A DNA stretch of 56,980 nt from Comamonadaceae bacterium (GTDB lineage: Bacteria > Pseudomonadota > Gammaproteobacteria > Burkholderiales > Burkholderiaceae_C), in NCBI GenBank assembly GCA_947453965.1, contig CANGIQ010000018.1:1-56980 (forward strand). The letters are read 5' to 3'. The position numbers and the translations under genes were made by a program. Under the pieces are notes generated by a model, which worked only from the letters and a program-made list of their open reading frames with translations, searched no databases and had not been told where the DNA came from. How positions within the stretch are numbered: the stretch's first letter is position 1; the number at the start of each line of letters is the position of its first letter. Of this stretch, positions 1-9,138 are shown one piece after another.

Positions 1-902
1 ATGCCCAAGGTCATGTCCGACAAACGGCCCGCCGCGTTGATGCGTGGCCCCAAGGCAAACCCAAAATCTTGCGAGGTACAGGTGGCGCTTTGGCGCCCCG
101 CTGCCGCAAACAAGGCCAACATGCCCGCAGGCATTTGGCCTTTGCGCACCCGTGCCAAACCTTGCGCCACCAAGCGGCGGTTGTTGGCGTCGAGCTTGAC
201 CACGTCGGCCACCGTGCCGAGGGCAACGAGTGGCAACAAGGTGTCTAACTTGGGCTGCTGCTCTGCAGTAAAAATCCCGCGCGTGCGCAACTCCGCACGC
301 AACACCAGCAGCACATAAAACATCACGCCCACACCGGCAAGTGCTTTGCTCTCGAAACTGCAGCCAGGTTGGTTGGGGTTGACGATGGCGTCGGCCTCGG
401 GCAACACCGCAGCGGGCAAATGGTGGTCGGTCACCACCACCTGCAAGCCGAGTTCGCGTGCCCGTGCCACGCCGTCCACACTGGCAATGCCGTTGTCCAC
501 GGTGATCAACACATCAGCGCCGCTGGCTTGAACGCGTTCGGCAATCGCGGGCGTGAGGCCGTAGCCATCGACCACACGGTCGGGCACGATGTAGCTCACC
601 TGGCGCGCACCCAACAAACGCAAGCCGCGCAAGGCCACGGCGCAGGCGGTGGCACCGTCGCAGTCGTAATCGGCCACGATGCAGAGTTTTTTGTTCGCAG
701 CCATGGCATCGGCCAGCAGCACGGCTGCCGCTTCAATGCCTTTCAAGCCTGTGGGCGGCAGCAAATGCGCCAGCGAGGCATCGATGGTGGCCGCCTCTTT
801 CACGCCACGCGCTGCGTACAAACGCGCCAGCAGCGGATGCACGCCCGCTTGTTCCAGCGCCCAAATGCTGCGCGGTGGCATGTCCCGGGGAATAAAGTGC
901 AT
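1..902 (-). CDS. recJ: Single-stranded-DNA-specific exonuclease RecJ (3' end cut by window)
   Basis: RecJ degrades single-stranded DNA 5' to 3' in recombinational and mismatch repair in the cytoplasm. About 300 residues from the N terminus are visible; the family is usually about 570 long, so the rest lies beyond the window edge. DHH-family motifs appear in order: VADYDCDGATA (motif I, metal-binding Asp residues), ITVDNG, VVTDHH (the DHH-type motif) and INAAGRL. The ATG at 902 begins MHFIPRDMPPR and follows the stop of the rpfE-like gene by five bases, so the two are probably cotranscribed. Identity is from family motifs; the neighbouring rpfE-like gene supports it. Confidence 0.95.
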   Translation of the reverse strand, partial: MHFIPRDMPPRSIWALEQAGVHPLLARLYAARGVKEAATIDASLAHLLPPTGLKGIEAAAVLLADAMAANKKLCIVADYDCDGATACAVALRGLRLLGARQVSYIVPDRVVDGYGLTPAIAERVQASGADVLITVDNGIASVDGVARARELGLQVVVTDHHLPAAVLPEADAIVNPNQPGCSFESKALAGVGVMFYVLLVLRAELRTRGIFTAEQQPKLDTLLPLVALGTVADVVKLDANNRRLVAQGLARVRKGQMPAGMLALFAAAGRQSATCTSQDFGFALGPRINAAGRLSDMTLG

Positions 903-907
903 GAGGC

Positions 908-1915
908 TCAATCTTTCACAGGCACAACGGCCAACACAGTGTCTAAAGAAGTGGGTACGAAGTGCCGACGCACACGTTGCCACAGGCTGGGCGTGACGGT
1001 GTCGTACACATGAAACACATGCTCGGCGCACAGCACCAAGCGCTGGCGTTCGCCTGCCAACACACGCTCGCGCAGAGGCGCCATGACCTCGGCATCGACC
1101 TCGCGCCAAGCATCCAACCAACCGATCAGGTCTTGCTGCAAAGCGCTGCTGCGCAAGCTGTTCACCACCTGCGGTGCGGATGTGGCATCGGGCGCCGTGT
1201 GTGCAGGCAGCGCGCCTGTGCCATGGACCCAAAACGAATTGAGGGTCAGGCCACGACCTTCGTTCACAGGGTGGGTGTAGAGCAGCATCTGCACTTCGTT
1301 TTGCAAACGGCGCAACTGTTTGGCCGCGCCACTGGGCGACTCGCCGCCCACCAACCAGGGGTCGATGTTGCGGCCTATCACCCGATCCAGCGAGGCGGTG
1401 GGCAAATCGGCAAACCAGTGCGATTGCGCCAGCCATTGCCCAGGCAGATAGGGGTGCAGCTGAACGCCGTCCTCGGCCAAAAACGGTTGCAGGCTCGCAA
1501 ACAACGCAGCATCGGTGGCCGCGTCGATCTGCAAATGTGCGGGATCGCTCAAAGTGACTTGACCGTTGCTGACATGCCAGTTGCACAGCGAGATGAACGC
1601 CCATGCCGCGTCTGGGTTGTGGGCTTGCAGGCCCTGCGCGTGTGCGGCCTGCGCAGCCGAAGGCAAGATGCCATCGGGCAAAGACCAACCCATGGCCTGG
1701 GCCCACGCGCGTTCATGCGGGGGGGTGAGGGTGGCCAGCAAAGGCGCAACGGGTGCGTCCACATCGACCGCCACGCATTGGGCCTGTTGCAACCAGGCCC
1801 GCAAATGCGGCAGCTCGGCCTTGGCCAACACCGACGCTTCAGCGCCATGGGCCGTCCACATGGAAAAGGGCAGCAAGAGGGTGGACGCCACAGGCGTGGA
1901 AAACACAGAGGACAT
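908..1915 (-). CDS. RpfE-like conserved protein upstream of recJ
   Basis: The protein is about 335 residues and cytoplasmic, with no signal peptide or membrane segment. It resembles the family annotated in Burkholderiales and Xanthomonas as regulatory protein RpfE (sometimes as cofactor-independent phosphoglycerate mutase-like), which typically sits beside recJ; this naming is from memory of gene context. Recognisable stretches are PHERAWAQAMGW near the middle and WLVGGESPSGAAKQLRRLQ. I chose the ATG at 1915 because longer forms would run into the lolC start region and because GACAAT, a good -10 hexamer, lies seven bases before it. It diverges from lolC with 37 bases between the starts. The biochemical function is unknown. 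Confidence 0.7.
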   Translation of the reverse strand: MSSVFSTPVASTLLLPFSMWTAHGAEASVLAKAELPHLRAWLQQAQCVAVDVDAPVAPLLATLTPPHERAWAQAMGWSLPDGILPSAAQAAHAQGLQAHNPDAAWAFISLCNWHVSNGQVTLSDPAHLQIDAATDAALFASLQPFLAEDGVQLHPYLPGQWLAQSHWFADLPTASLDRVIGRNIDPWLVGGESPSGAAKQLRRLQNEVQMLLYTHPVNEGRGLTLNSFWVHGTGALPAHTAPDATSAPQVVNSLRSSALQQDLIGWLDAWREVDAEVMAPLRERVLAGERQRLVLCAEHVFHVYDTVTPSLWQRVRRHFVPTSLDTVLAVVPVKD

Positions 1916-1952
1916 GAGCGCTATTGTCCGTGATGACACAATCGGCCTTGAC

Positions 1953-3224
1953 ATGCAACGCACCTCTTCCAAACTCCCCTACGAACTGCTGATTGGTTGG
2001 CGTTACACCCGCGCCGGACGGGCAGCGGGACGCAACGGCTTTATCTCTTTCATCTCGGGCGTGTCCATGCTGGGCATTGCCTTGGGCGTGGCCGCACTGA
2101 TCATTGTGCTGAGCGTGATGAACGGGTTTCAAAAAGAAGTGCGCGACCGCATGCTGGCCGTGGTGTCACACATTGAGCTGCTCGCCCCCGGTGGCGAAGG
2201 TTTTGCCGATGTCAACGCCTTGATGGCCCAAGCCCGCCAAAACACAGACGTGGTAGCTGCCGCCCCCTTCGTCGCACAACAAGCGCTGATGGCGCGTGGC
2301 GAAGACATGCGCGGCGCCATGGTGCGTGGCATTGAGCCCGAACTCGAAACCCAGGTCACCGACTTCACCTTGCAAATGCCAGCGCAAGTGCGCGCCACCT
2401 TGCAGCCTGGCAGCTTCAACGTGGTGCTCGGCGGCGAGTTGGCCGTGTCCATGGGCGTGCGCGTGGGCGATCACATCACCTTGGTGGCGCCGGGTGGCCA
2501 AGTCACGCCAGCAGGTGTGATGCCACGCCTCAAACAACTCACCGTGGCTGGCATTTTTGACTCCGGCCATTACGAATACGACGCTTCCTTGGCCTTGCTG
2601 CACATCGACGACGCGCAGCGCATCTTCCGCCTCGAAGCTCCCAGCGGCGTGCGCTTGAAAATCAAAGACAGCCAACAGGCCCGCAGCGTGGCGGCTGACT
2701 TGGCCGCGCAGCTCGGGCCCGATGTGATCGTGCGCGACTGGACGCGCCAAAACCGCAGCTGGTTTGCGGCCGTACAGGTCGAAAAACGGATGATGTTCAT
2801 CATCCTCACCCTCATCGTCGCAGTGGCGGCCTTCAACCTCGTCACCACACTGGTGATGACGGTCACTGACAAACGTGCGGACATTGCCATCTTGCGCACT
2901 TTGGGTGCCAGCCCACGCAGCATCATGGCCATCTTTGTGGTGCAAGGCGCCACCGTCGGCGTGTTGGGCACCTTGAGCGGTTTGCTGCTGGGCCTGGGCG
3001 TGGCTTTCAACATCGATGTCATCGTGCCCGCGATTGAACAGCTGTTGGGCGCGAGCTTTTTGCCCCGCGACATTTACCTCATCAGCCGCATGCCGAGCGA
3101 CCCACAAGCCGCCGACATTTGGCCGATTGCCCTGATCTCCTTGGCTTTGGCTTTCATCGCCACGCTCTACCCCAGCTGGCGCGCCAGCCGCATCAACCCT
3201 GCACAGGCGTTGCGTTATGAATAA
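1953..3224 (+). CDS. lolC: Lipoprotein-releasing ABC transporter permease LolC/LolE family
   Basis: This inner-membrane subunit works with LolD to extract lipoproteins from the inner membrane and hand them to LolA. The 423-residue protein has the MacB/FtsX layout: an N-terminal membrane segment (about residues 30-55, [19 protein letters not shown]), a long periplasmic domain (about 55-270), and three C-terminal membrane segments. The N terminus [14 protein letters not shown] and the C terminus [18 protein letters not shown] are typical of LolC/E. Many Burkholderiales carry one LolC/E-type permease, so C and E cannot be separated here. The ATG at 1953 follows a possible -10 (CACAAT) by ten bases. 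The gene overlaps lolD by 8 bp. Confidence 0.93.
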   Translation: MQRTSSKLPYELLIGWRYTRAGRAAGRNGFISFISGVSMLGIALGVAALIIVLSVMNGFQKEVRDRMLAVVSHIELLAPGGEGFADVNALMAQARQNTDVVAAAPFVAQQALMARGEDMRGAMVRGIEPELETQVTDFTLQMPAQVRATLQPGSFNVVLGGELAVSMGVRVGDHITLVAPGGQVTPAGVMPRLKQLTVAGIFDSGHYEYDASLALLHIDDAQRIFRLEAPSGVRLKIKDSQQARSVAADLAAQLGPDVIVRDWTRQNRSWFAAVQVEKRMMFIILTLIVAVAAFNLVTTLVMTVTDKRADIAILRTLGASPRSIMAIFVVQGATVGVLGTLSGLLLGLGVAFNIDVIVPAIEQLLGASFLPRDIYLISRMPSDPQAADIWPIALISLALAFIATLYPSWRASRINPAQALRYE

Positions 3225-3936
3225 CCGGACGTCCTCCATGAACACCGCACCCGTGCTGGTGGCCCACCACCTCAGCCGCCGCTTCAGCGAAGGACCGCTG
3301 GACGTGACCGTGTTGCAAGGCGTGGACCTATCGGTCCAGGCGGGCGAAACCTTGGCCATCGTGGGCTCCTCGGGCTCGGGCAAAAGCACCTTGCTGCACA
3401 TCCTGGGCGGCTTGGATGCGCCCACCACAGGCACCGTCTCGTTAATGGGGCATGCGTTGGCCGGGCTGAACCCCACCGCACTCGGCGCCTTGCGCAATGC
3501 GCATCTGGGCTTTGTGTACCAGTTCCATCACCTGCTGCCTGAGTTCACCGCGCTCGACAACGTGGCCATGCCTTTGTGGATTCGCCGCCTGGACCGCGCA
3601 CAGGCCAACGCCCAAGCGCAAGCCATGCTCGAAGCCGTGGGCCTGGGTACACGCCTGCACCATCGCCCGGCAGAACTCTCAGGCGGCGAGCGCCAGCGGG
3701 TGGCCATTGCCCGTGCTTTGGTAACGCGCCCGGCTTGCGTGCTGGCCGATGAGCCCACCGGCAACTTGGACCGTCAAACAGCCGATCAGGTGTTTGCGCT
3801 CATGCTGCAACTGGCCCGCGAGCAAGGCACGGCCTTTGTGGTGGTCACCCACGACCACACGCTCGCCGCGCGCTGCGACCGCCAACTGAGTTTGGTGCAA
3901 GGTCACTTGGCGCCAGCGCCTGCCTTGGCGGCCTAA
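3217..3936 (+). CDS. lolD: Lipoprotein-releasing ABC transporter ATP-binding protein LolD
   Basis: This is the ATPase that powers lipoprotein release by the LolCDE complex on the cytoplasmic face of the inner membrane. Its 239 residues hold Walker [10 protein letters not shown] (50-58), the Q-loop region [17 protein letters not shown], the signature [15 protein letters not shown] and Walker [12 protein letters not shown], followed by the H-loop VVTHD. The Q-loop sequence is characteristic of LolD/MacB-type ATPases. The start overlaps the lolC stop by 8 bp, indicating translational coupling. An internal ATG (codon 8) would also fit the domain, so the exact start is not certain. Confidence 0.95.
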   Translation: MNNRTSSMNTAPVLVAHHLSRRFSEGPLDVTVLQGVDLSVQAGETLAIVGSSGSGKSTLLHILGGLDAPTTGTVSLMGHALAGLNPTALGALRNAHLGFVYQFHHLLPEFTALDNVAMPLWIRRLDRAQANAQAQAMLEAVGLGTRLHHRPAELSGGERQRVAIARALVTRPACVLADEPTGNLDRQTADQVFALMLQLAREQGTAFVVVTHDHTLAARCDRQLSLVQGHLAPAPALAA

Positions 3937-3967
3937 AGCCACACAAGCGAGTGGGGGCCGCCACACC

Positions 3968-4804
3968 ATGCCTTCATTGACACCATCTTTCATCGACACC
4001 CACTGCCACCTCGACGCTGCCGAGTTCGATGCCGACCGTGTGCAGGTGCACGCACAAACGCGCGCCGCAGGGGTGAGCCAGTGCGTGATTCCTGCGGTAC
4101 ACGCGGCCAACTTTGCCAGCGTGCGCGCACTGGCGCACGCACAAGGCGATGTGTACGCCCTGGGCATTCATCCCCTGTACACACCGCCAGCCAGTGACGC
4201 AGATTTGGCACAACTCGACAGCGCGCTGCAACAACACCGTGACGACCCCCGTTTGGTGGCCGTGGGTGAAATTGGTTTGGATGGGTTTGTGCCCAGCCTC
4301 AGCACGCCCGAGGCCTGGGCGCATCAGCAAAGCCTTTACACCGCACAGCTCCAGCTCGCGCAAAAGCACGGCTTGCCCGTGATCTTGCATGTGCGCAAAT
4401 CGGCCGACCCGCTGCTCAAGGGCTTGCGCACCACGCCCGTGGTGGGCGGCATTGCCCACGCCTTCAACGGCAGCCTGCAACAGGCCCAAGCCTTTATCGC
4501 GCTGGGTTTCAAACTCGGCTTTGGTGGTGCGCTGACCTACGACCGGGCCTTGCAGCTGCGCCGGTTGGCGGTGGAGCTGCCGCTGTCGGCCATCGTGCTC
4601 GAAACCGATGCGCCCGACATTCCACCGCATTGGCTTTACACCACCGCCGAGCAACGCAGCGCTGGCCAGTCCCAAGGACGCAACAGCCCCGCCGAGCTGC
4701 CGCGCATCGCCCAGGTGCTGGCGGATTTGCGTGGCATCTCGGTGGCTGAGGTGGCGGCTGTCACCTGCGCCAATGCACGCACCGCCCTGCCCCGCCTACA
4801 ATGA
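3968..4804 (+). CDS. tatD: TatD-family metal-dependent hydrolase/DNase
   Basis: This 278-residue TIM-barrel metalloenzyme belongs to the TatD family of cytoplasmic nucleases (3'-5' exonuclease or D-aminoacyl-tRNA deacylase-like roles are known in the family). Metal-binding motifs are visible: DTHCHLD (His12, His14), GEIGLD (the conserved Glu), VILHVRKS, HAFNGS and LETDAPDIPPHW (the catalytic Asp near the end). It lies 31 bases after lolD and four bases before the next gene, inside a plus-strand run. TatD, YcfH and YjjV subgroups cannot be resolved by eye, so the symbol denotes the family. Confidence 0.9.
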   Translation: MPSLTPSFIDTHCHLDAAEFDADRVQVHAQTRAAGVSQCVIPAVHAANFASVRALAHAQGDVYALGIHPLYTPPASDADLAQLDSALQQHRDDPRLVAVGEIGLDGFVPSLSTPEAWAHQQSLYTAQLQLAQKHGLPVILHVRKSADPLLKGLRTTPVVGGIAHAFNGSLQQAQAFIALGFKLGFGGALTYDRALQLRRLAVELPLSAIVLETDAPDIPPHWLYTTAEQRSAGQSQGRNSPAELPRIAQVLADLRGISVAEVAAVTCANARTALPRLQ

Positions 4805-4808
4805 GGGC

Positions 4809-5666
4809 GTGAGTACTTCCATCCTCAACGCTGACCTGCACTGCCATTCCGTGGTTTCGGATGGCACTCTCACCCCCGAGGCCTTGGCTGCACGCGCCAA
4901 AGCCAATGGTGTGGAGTTGTGGGCCTTGACCGATCACGATGAAGTGGGTGGCCAAGCCCGCGCCGCCGCCGCTGCCAAAGCGCAGGGCATGAAGTACCTC
5001 ACCGGCACCGAAATTTCCGTCACCTTCGCCAACCAAACCGTGCACATCGTCGGCTTGGGCTTTGATGCCGAAGACCCCCGCATCGTGCAAGGTCTGCAGC
5101 GCACCCGCGGTGGACGCAGCGAGCGCGCGCAAGAAATGTCGGCAGGCTTGGCGCAAGTGGGCATTCACGGTGCTTACGAAGGCGCGCTCAAATACGTGGG
5201 CAACCCCGAGCTGATTTCACGTACCCACTTTGCCCGCTTTTTGGTCGAAGCCGGCGTGTGCCAAGACACCCCCGAGGTGTTTCGCAACTACCTCACCGAA
5301 GGCAAACCCGGCTTTGTGCCGCACCGCTGGGCCGCGCTCAAAGACGCGGTGCAATGGATCACCCAAGCCGGTGGCGCGGCCGTGATTGCCCACCCAGGCC
5401 GCTACAACTTCACCGCCAACGAAGAGTACGCCTTGTTCACCGAATTCAAAGCCCACGGCGGCCAAGGCGTTGAAGTGGTGACTGGCAGCCACACCCCGCC
5501 CGAATACCTCAAGTACGCCGACATGGCGCGCGAGTTCAACCTTGTGGCCTCGCGCGGCAGCGACTTTCACAGCCCAGACGAGAGCCGCATCGACTTGGGC
5601 ACCTTGCCTTGGTTGCCCGGACAGCTGACGCCCGTGTGGGAGCTGCTGTCCCACCGCATCCAATGA
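4809..5666 (+). CDS. PHP-domain phosphoesterase (YciV/RNase AM or 3',5'-nucleoside bisphosphate phosphatase type)
   Basis: PHP enzymes use a trinuclear metal site to hydrolyse phosphoesters; members of this length (285 residues) include YciV/RNase AM and 3',5'-nucleoside bisphosphate phosphatases. Metal-ligand motifs are present in order: DLHCHSVVSDG (residues about 9-19), LTDHDEVGG, GTEIS, HIVGLGFD, VIAHPGRY and GSDFHSP. I chose the GTG at 4809 because the protein then begins just before the first metal motif as in the family, and it follows the tatD stop by four bases. TACAAT (4797-4802) lies exactly six bases before this GTG, so a leaderless transcript in addition to readthrough is possible. 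The stop overlaps the next start by 4 bp (ATGA). Confidence 0.9.
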   Translation: MSTSILNADLHCHSVVSDGTLTPEALAARAKANGVELWALTDHDEVGGQARAAAAAKAQGMKYLTGTEISVTFANQTVHIVGLGFDAEDPRIVQGLQRTRGGRSERAQEMSAGLAQVGIHGAYEGALKYVGNPELISRTHFARFLVEAGVCQDTPEVFRNYLTEGKPGFVPHRWAALKDAVQWITQAGGAAVIAHPGRYNFTANEEYALFTEFKAHGGQGVEVVTGSHTPPEYLKYADMAREFNLVASRGSDFHSPDESRIDLGTLPWLPGQLTPVWELLSHRIQ

Positions 5667-6547
5667 CGCCAGCCAGCCGCCAACTCGCGTACTCCGGCAT
5701 GGCCTATGCCTTGATCGCCATGGCGTGCTTCGCGGTGCTCGACACGACCAACAAATTTCTCATCGCCAGTGTGCCCTTGCTGATGGTGCTGTGGTTTCGC
5801 TACGCCTTTCAAGCCGTGGCCACCACAGCGGTCATGTGGCCACGACGCGGCATGACGCTGTTTCAAACCCAAAGCTTCAAGCTGCAAATGCTGCGTGGCT
5901 TTTTGCTGCTGATTTGCAGCGTGTTGGCCTTTGCCAGTTTGCGGCGCATGCCGGTGGCCGAGTTCAGTGCCATCGCCATGCTCACCCCCTTGATGGTCAC
6001 CATCTTGGCGCGCTGCTTCATGAAAGAACATGTCTCGCGTTTGCGTTGGCTGTTTGTGATCGGTGGCTTGTTGGGCGCCCTCTTGATCGTGCGTCCTGGC
6101 GGCAGCATGGATGCCAGCTCAGCTTGGTTGCCCTTGGTGATGGTGATGTGCTACGCCTGCTTTCAAACCTTGACCAGTCACATGGCCAAAACCGAAAACC
6201 CGATCACCATGCACATCTACACCGGCTGGGTAGGCACCGTGATTGCGTCGGTGATGGTGCTGAGCACATGGACCACCGAGCTGACCCTGTTTCAATGGGT
6301 GTTGATGTGCGTGGTGGGTTTGATGGGCACCATGGGCCACTATTTGCTGATCGTCGCGTTCTCGCGTGCGTCTGCGTCTACCGTCACACCGGTGCTCTAC
6401 AGCAACATTGCTTTTGCCACCTTGGGCGGCTGGTTGGTCTTCTCGCATGTGCCGGATCACATCGCGGTGATGGGCATGTTGCTGATTGCCATGTGCGGCC
6501 TGGGCGCCGGCTGGTTGAGCACGCGCGAACGCCACACCTCTCACTGA
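5663..6547 (+). CDS. EamA-family (DMT) membrane transporter
   Basis: The 294-residue hydrophobic protein has two tandem EamA halves of about five membrane helices each, as in drug/metabolite transporters that export amino acids or other small molecules. Signs include an N-terminal MAYALIAMACFAVLDTTNK, the first-half end FSAIAMLTPLMVTILA with FMKEHVSRLRW, and a matching second-half FSRASASTVTPVLYSNIAFA with a helix rich in Gly. The start overlaps the PHP stop (ATGA), so it is translationally coupled. The substrate cannot be inferred. It sits in the middle of a housekeeping run and has no evident functional link to its neighbours. Confidence 0.88.
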   Translation: MTPASRQLAYSGMAYALIAMACFAVLDTTNKFLIASVPLLMVLWFRYAFQAVATTAVMWPRRGMTLFQTQSFKLQMLRGFLLLICSVLAFASLRRMPVAEFSAIAMLTPLMVTILARCFMKEHVSRLRWLFVIGGLLGALLIVRPGGSMDASSAWLPLVMVMCYACFQTLTSHMAKTENPITMHIYTGWVGTVIASVMVLSTWTTELTLFQWVLMCVVGLMGTMGHYLLIVAFSRASASTVTPVLYSNIAFATLGGWLVFSHVPDHIAVMGMLLIAMCGLGAGWLSTRERHTSH

Positions 6548-6559
6548 CACAGGTAGCGC

Positions 6560-7195
6560 ATGGCTCAGTTTTTACAAGTCCACCCGGACAACCCGCAACC
6601 GCGCTTGCTCAAGCAAGCTGTCGCCTTGTTGGAGCGCGGCGGTGTGGTCGCTGTGCCCACCGACTCCAGCTACGCCTTGGTTTGCCACTTGGACGACAAA
6701 TCGGCGGTTGAGCACATGCGCCGCATTCGCCAAGTCGACGACAAACACCACCTCACCCTGATGTGCCGCGACTTGTCAGAGCTGGCCAACTACGCCCGCG
6801 TCGACAACCGCCAATACCGTTTGCTCAAAGCCGCCACGCCCGGGGCCTACACCTTCATTTTGGAAGCCACCAAAGAGGTGCCACGCCGCGTCAGCCACCC
6901 CCAACGCAAAACCATTGGCTTGCGTGTGCCGCTGAATCAAACCCTGCTTGATTTGCTCGAACTCCACGGTGCCCCACTCTTGGCTACCACGCTCATCCCA
7001 CCGGGTGAGACCGATCCCATGAACGACGCCGAAGAAATTCGCGACCGCTTTGAACACGAACTCGCCGCCGTGATCGACGCCGGCGCTTGCCCCCTCGAAC
7101 CCACCACCGTGGTCGACCTCACGCCCATGGATGGCGGGGGGGAACCCGTGTTGATCCGTCTGGGGCGCGGACCGCTTTCTGCCTTGGGTTTGTGA
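6560..7195 (+). CDS. YciO/YrdC/Sua5-family protein
   Basis: The 211-residue protein is of the YrdC fold, which in TsaC/Sua5 makes threonylcarbamoyl-AMP for tRNA t6A; this one is closer in length and motifs to the YciO branch, whose role is less well defined. Visible features are RGGVVAVPTDSSYALVCHLDD (nucleotide/threonine pocket, about residues 28-48, quoted here in shortened sense), the basic KTIGLRVP strand, and LLATTLIPPGETDP. It starts at an ATG 12 bases after the EamA stop. Naming it YciO-like rather than TsaC is an inference from length and from the sequence of the PTDSSYAL motif. Confidence 0.85.
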   Translation: MAQFLQVHPDNPQPRLLKQAVALLERGGVVAVPTDSSYALVCHLDDKSAVEHMRRIRQVDDKHHLTLMCRDLSELANYARVDNRQYRLLKAATPGAYTFILEATKEVPRRVSHPQRKTIGLRVPLNQTLLDLLELHGAPLLATTLIPPGETDPMNDAEEIRDRFEHELAAVIDAGACPLEPTTVVDLTPMDGGGEPVLIRLGRGPLSALGL

Positions 7196-7242
7196 CCCAA
7201 CTGTCATGCGAAGCACCGTGTGTGGGATGAGACAATGGCGGC

Positions 7243-7911
7243 GTGAATTTTCCTGACCTGATCCAAACCATTCTGATTTATGCCCTGCCCGTGATCTTTG
7301 CGATCACCTTGCACGAGGCAGCACACGGCTATGTGGCGCATTTGCGCGGTGACGACACCGCTTGGATGCAAGGCCGCGTCACGCTCAACCCCATGCCCCA
7401 CATCGATCCCATGGGCACCTTGGTGATGCCCGTGGTGCTCTACCTCGCCACCGGCGGCAATTTTTTGCTCGGCTATGCGCGTCCGGTGCCGGTGCGTTTT
7501 GGCAATTTGAACCACCCCAAGCGCGACATGATTTGGGTCGCCTTGGCCGGTCCGGCCGCCAATTTTGTGCAAGCCTTTGTCTGGGCCATCGCCATGTACG
7601 CCTTGGTGGGCTATGGCATCGAAGAACGCTTTTTCGTTGAAATGTGCAAAGCTGGCGTCAAAGTCAACGCGGTGATGTTTGCCTTCAATCTGTTTCCGCT
7701 GCCCCCACTCGATGGCGGGCGAATTTTGGTCGGCTTGCTGCCTTGGAAACAAGCCGTGTGGTTATCCAGGGTGGAACCCTGGGGCATGTACATCGTCATC
7801 GCCCTGGTGGTGTTGAAGGTGGTCGACACCCTGTGGATGGACCCGCTGATGAGCCTGACCTTTGAAGTTCTGAGCCTCATGCTCAGCCCCTTGGCATTTT
7901 TGTTGAAGTAA
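7243..7911 (+). CDS. Site-2 protease family (M50) membrane metalloprotease
   Basis: This 222-residue polytopic protein has the zinc motif HEAAH (residues 24-28) in its first membrane helix and the third-ligand motif NLFPLPPLDGGRI further on, both diagnostic for short bacterial M50/S2P homologues. Such proteins cleave within the membrane; the substrate here is unknown. The start is a GTG at 7243, because no ATG precedes the HExxH helix at a suitable distance. GACAAT (7231-7236) lies exactly six bases before the GTG, suggesting leaderless transcription. trpS begins eight bases after its stop, so the two are probably cotranscribed, a pairing common in this group. Confidence 0.92.
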   Translation: MNFPDLIQTILIYALPVIFAITLHEAAHGYVAHLRGDDTAWMQGRVTLNPMPHIDPMGTLVMPVVLYLATGGNFLLGYARPVPVRFGNLNHPKRDMIWVALAGPAANFVQAFVWAIAMYALVGYGIEERFFVEMCKAGVKVNAVMFAFNLFPLPPLDGGRILVGLLPWKQAVWLSRVEPWGMYIVIALVVLKVVDTLWMDPLMSLTFEVLSLMLSPLAFLLK

Positions 7912-7919
7912 AGAATCCC

Positions 7920-9116
7920 ATGAAAGAACGCGTTCTCTCTGGCATGCGCCCCACCGGCGCCTTGCACCTTGGCCACTACCACGGCGCCCTGAAAAACTGG
8001 GTGCGCTTGCAGTCGGAGATGGACTGCTACTACTTTGTGGCCGACTGGCACGCCCTGACCACGCACTACGAGAGCCGCGAGGTGATCGAGAAGAACGTCT
8101 ACGAAATGGTGATCGACTGGTTGGCTGCGGGCCTAGACCCCAACCAATGCACCATCTTCTTGCAAAGCCGTTTGCCCGAGCACGCCGAACTGTTCACCCT
8201 CTTGGCCATGGGCACCCCCTTAGGCTGGTTGGAACGCGTGCCCACCTACAAAGACCAACAAGAAAAGCTCAAAGACAAAGACTTGGCCACTTACGGCTTC
8301 TTGGGCTACCCGCTGCTGCAAGCGGCCGACATCTTGATTTACAAAGCCAAGTACGTGCCGGTGGGCGAAGACCAAGCCAGCCACGTCGAGCTGACCCGCG
8401 AAGCCGCACGCCGCTTCAACCACTTGTACGGCCGTGAAATCAACGCCGAAGAGAAAGTGCAAGCCTCGCTGGCCAAGCTGCCCAAAGACAGCGTCAAGCG
8501 GTTTGAAAAATCACGCAAGACCTACCAAGAAACCGGTGACGCCAAGGCGCTCGAAGGCGCCATGGGCTACATCGCCTCCGCGCCTGAATTGGACGCACAA
8601 GACCGTGAGCGCTTGGGTGGCTACTTCAAGGGCACAGGCAAAGTCATCTTGCCCGAGCCCCAAGCCTTGCTGACCGAAGCCAGCCGCTTGCCCGGCCTCG
8701 ATGGCGCCAAGATGAGCAAGAGTTACAACAACTCGATCGCCATTCGCGAAGACCGCGCCACCTTGGAGCACAAGGTCAAGCGCATGCCCACCGACCCCGC
8801 ACGCATCAAGCGCACCGATGTTGGCAATCCTGACAAATGCCCGGTCTGGCAATTCCACTTGGTCTACTCCGACGAAGGCCAACGCCAGTGGGTCTCGCAA
8901 GGTTGCACCACCGCAGGCATTGGTTGCTTGGACTGCAAGCAACCCATCATCGAAGCCATCTTGCGTGAACAGCAACCCATGCTCGAACGCGCCGAGCCCT
9001 ACATCAGCAACCCCAAAATTGTGCGTGAGATCGTCGATGCAGGTACTGAAAAAGCTCGCATCACAGCCCGGGAAACCATGAAGGATGTGCGTCAGGCAAT
9101 GGGGCTAAACTACTAA
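7920..9116 (+). CDS. trpS: Tryptophanyl-tRNA synthetase
   Basis: TrpRS charges tRNA-Trp with tryptophan in the cytoplasm. The class I signatures are clear: the HIGH-type motif LHLGHYHG near residue 17 and the KMSKS loop AKMSKSYNN near residue 263. At 398 residues it is the longer form found in many beta- and gammaproteobacteria rather than the 334-residue Escherichia coli type; an insertion between the catalytic domain motifs carries basic KKSRKTYQE-like sequence. It follows the S2P gene by eight bases. No tryptophan-dependent leader is seen because no separate promoter region exists. Confidence 0.96.
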   Translation: MKERVLSGMRPTGALHLGHYHGALKNWVRLQSEMDCYYFVADWHALTTHYESREVIEKNVYEMVIDWLAAGLDPNQCTIFLQSRLPEHAELFTLLAMGTPLGWLERVPTYKDQQEKLKDKDLATYGFLGYPLLQAADILIYKAKYVPVGEDQASHVELTREAARRFNHLYGREINAEEKVQASLAKLPKDSVKRFEKSRKTYQETGDAKALEGAMGYIASAPELDAQDRERLGGYFKGTGKVILPEPQALLTEASRLPGLDGAKMSKSYNNSIAIREDRATLEHKVKRMPTDPARIKRTDVGNPDKCPVWQFHLVYSDEGQRQWVSQGCTTAGIGCLDCKQPIIEAILREQQPMLERAEPYISNPKIVREIVDAGTEKARITARETMKDVRQAMGLNY

Positions 9117-9138
9117 GTATTCAGCAGGAGTAATGAAA

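Noticed and set aside
908..1972. Start of the rpfE-like gene at 1972
   Set aside because: That start would overlap the lolC start and adds residues without family similarity; the ATG at 1915 has a -10 hexamer at a fitting distance.
2166..3497. Long minus-strand frame of 443 codons opposite lolC and lolD
   Set aside because: It is antisense to two well-supported genes, and its composition (rich in His, Gln, Ala, Gly) is that of a GC-rich shadow frame with no recognisable domain.
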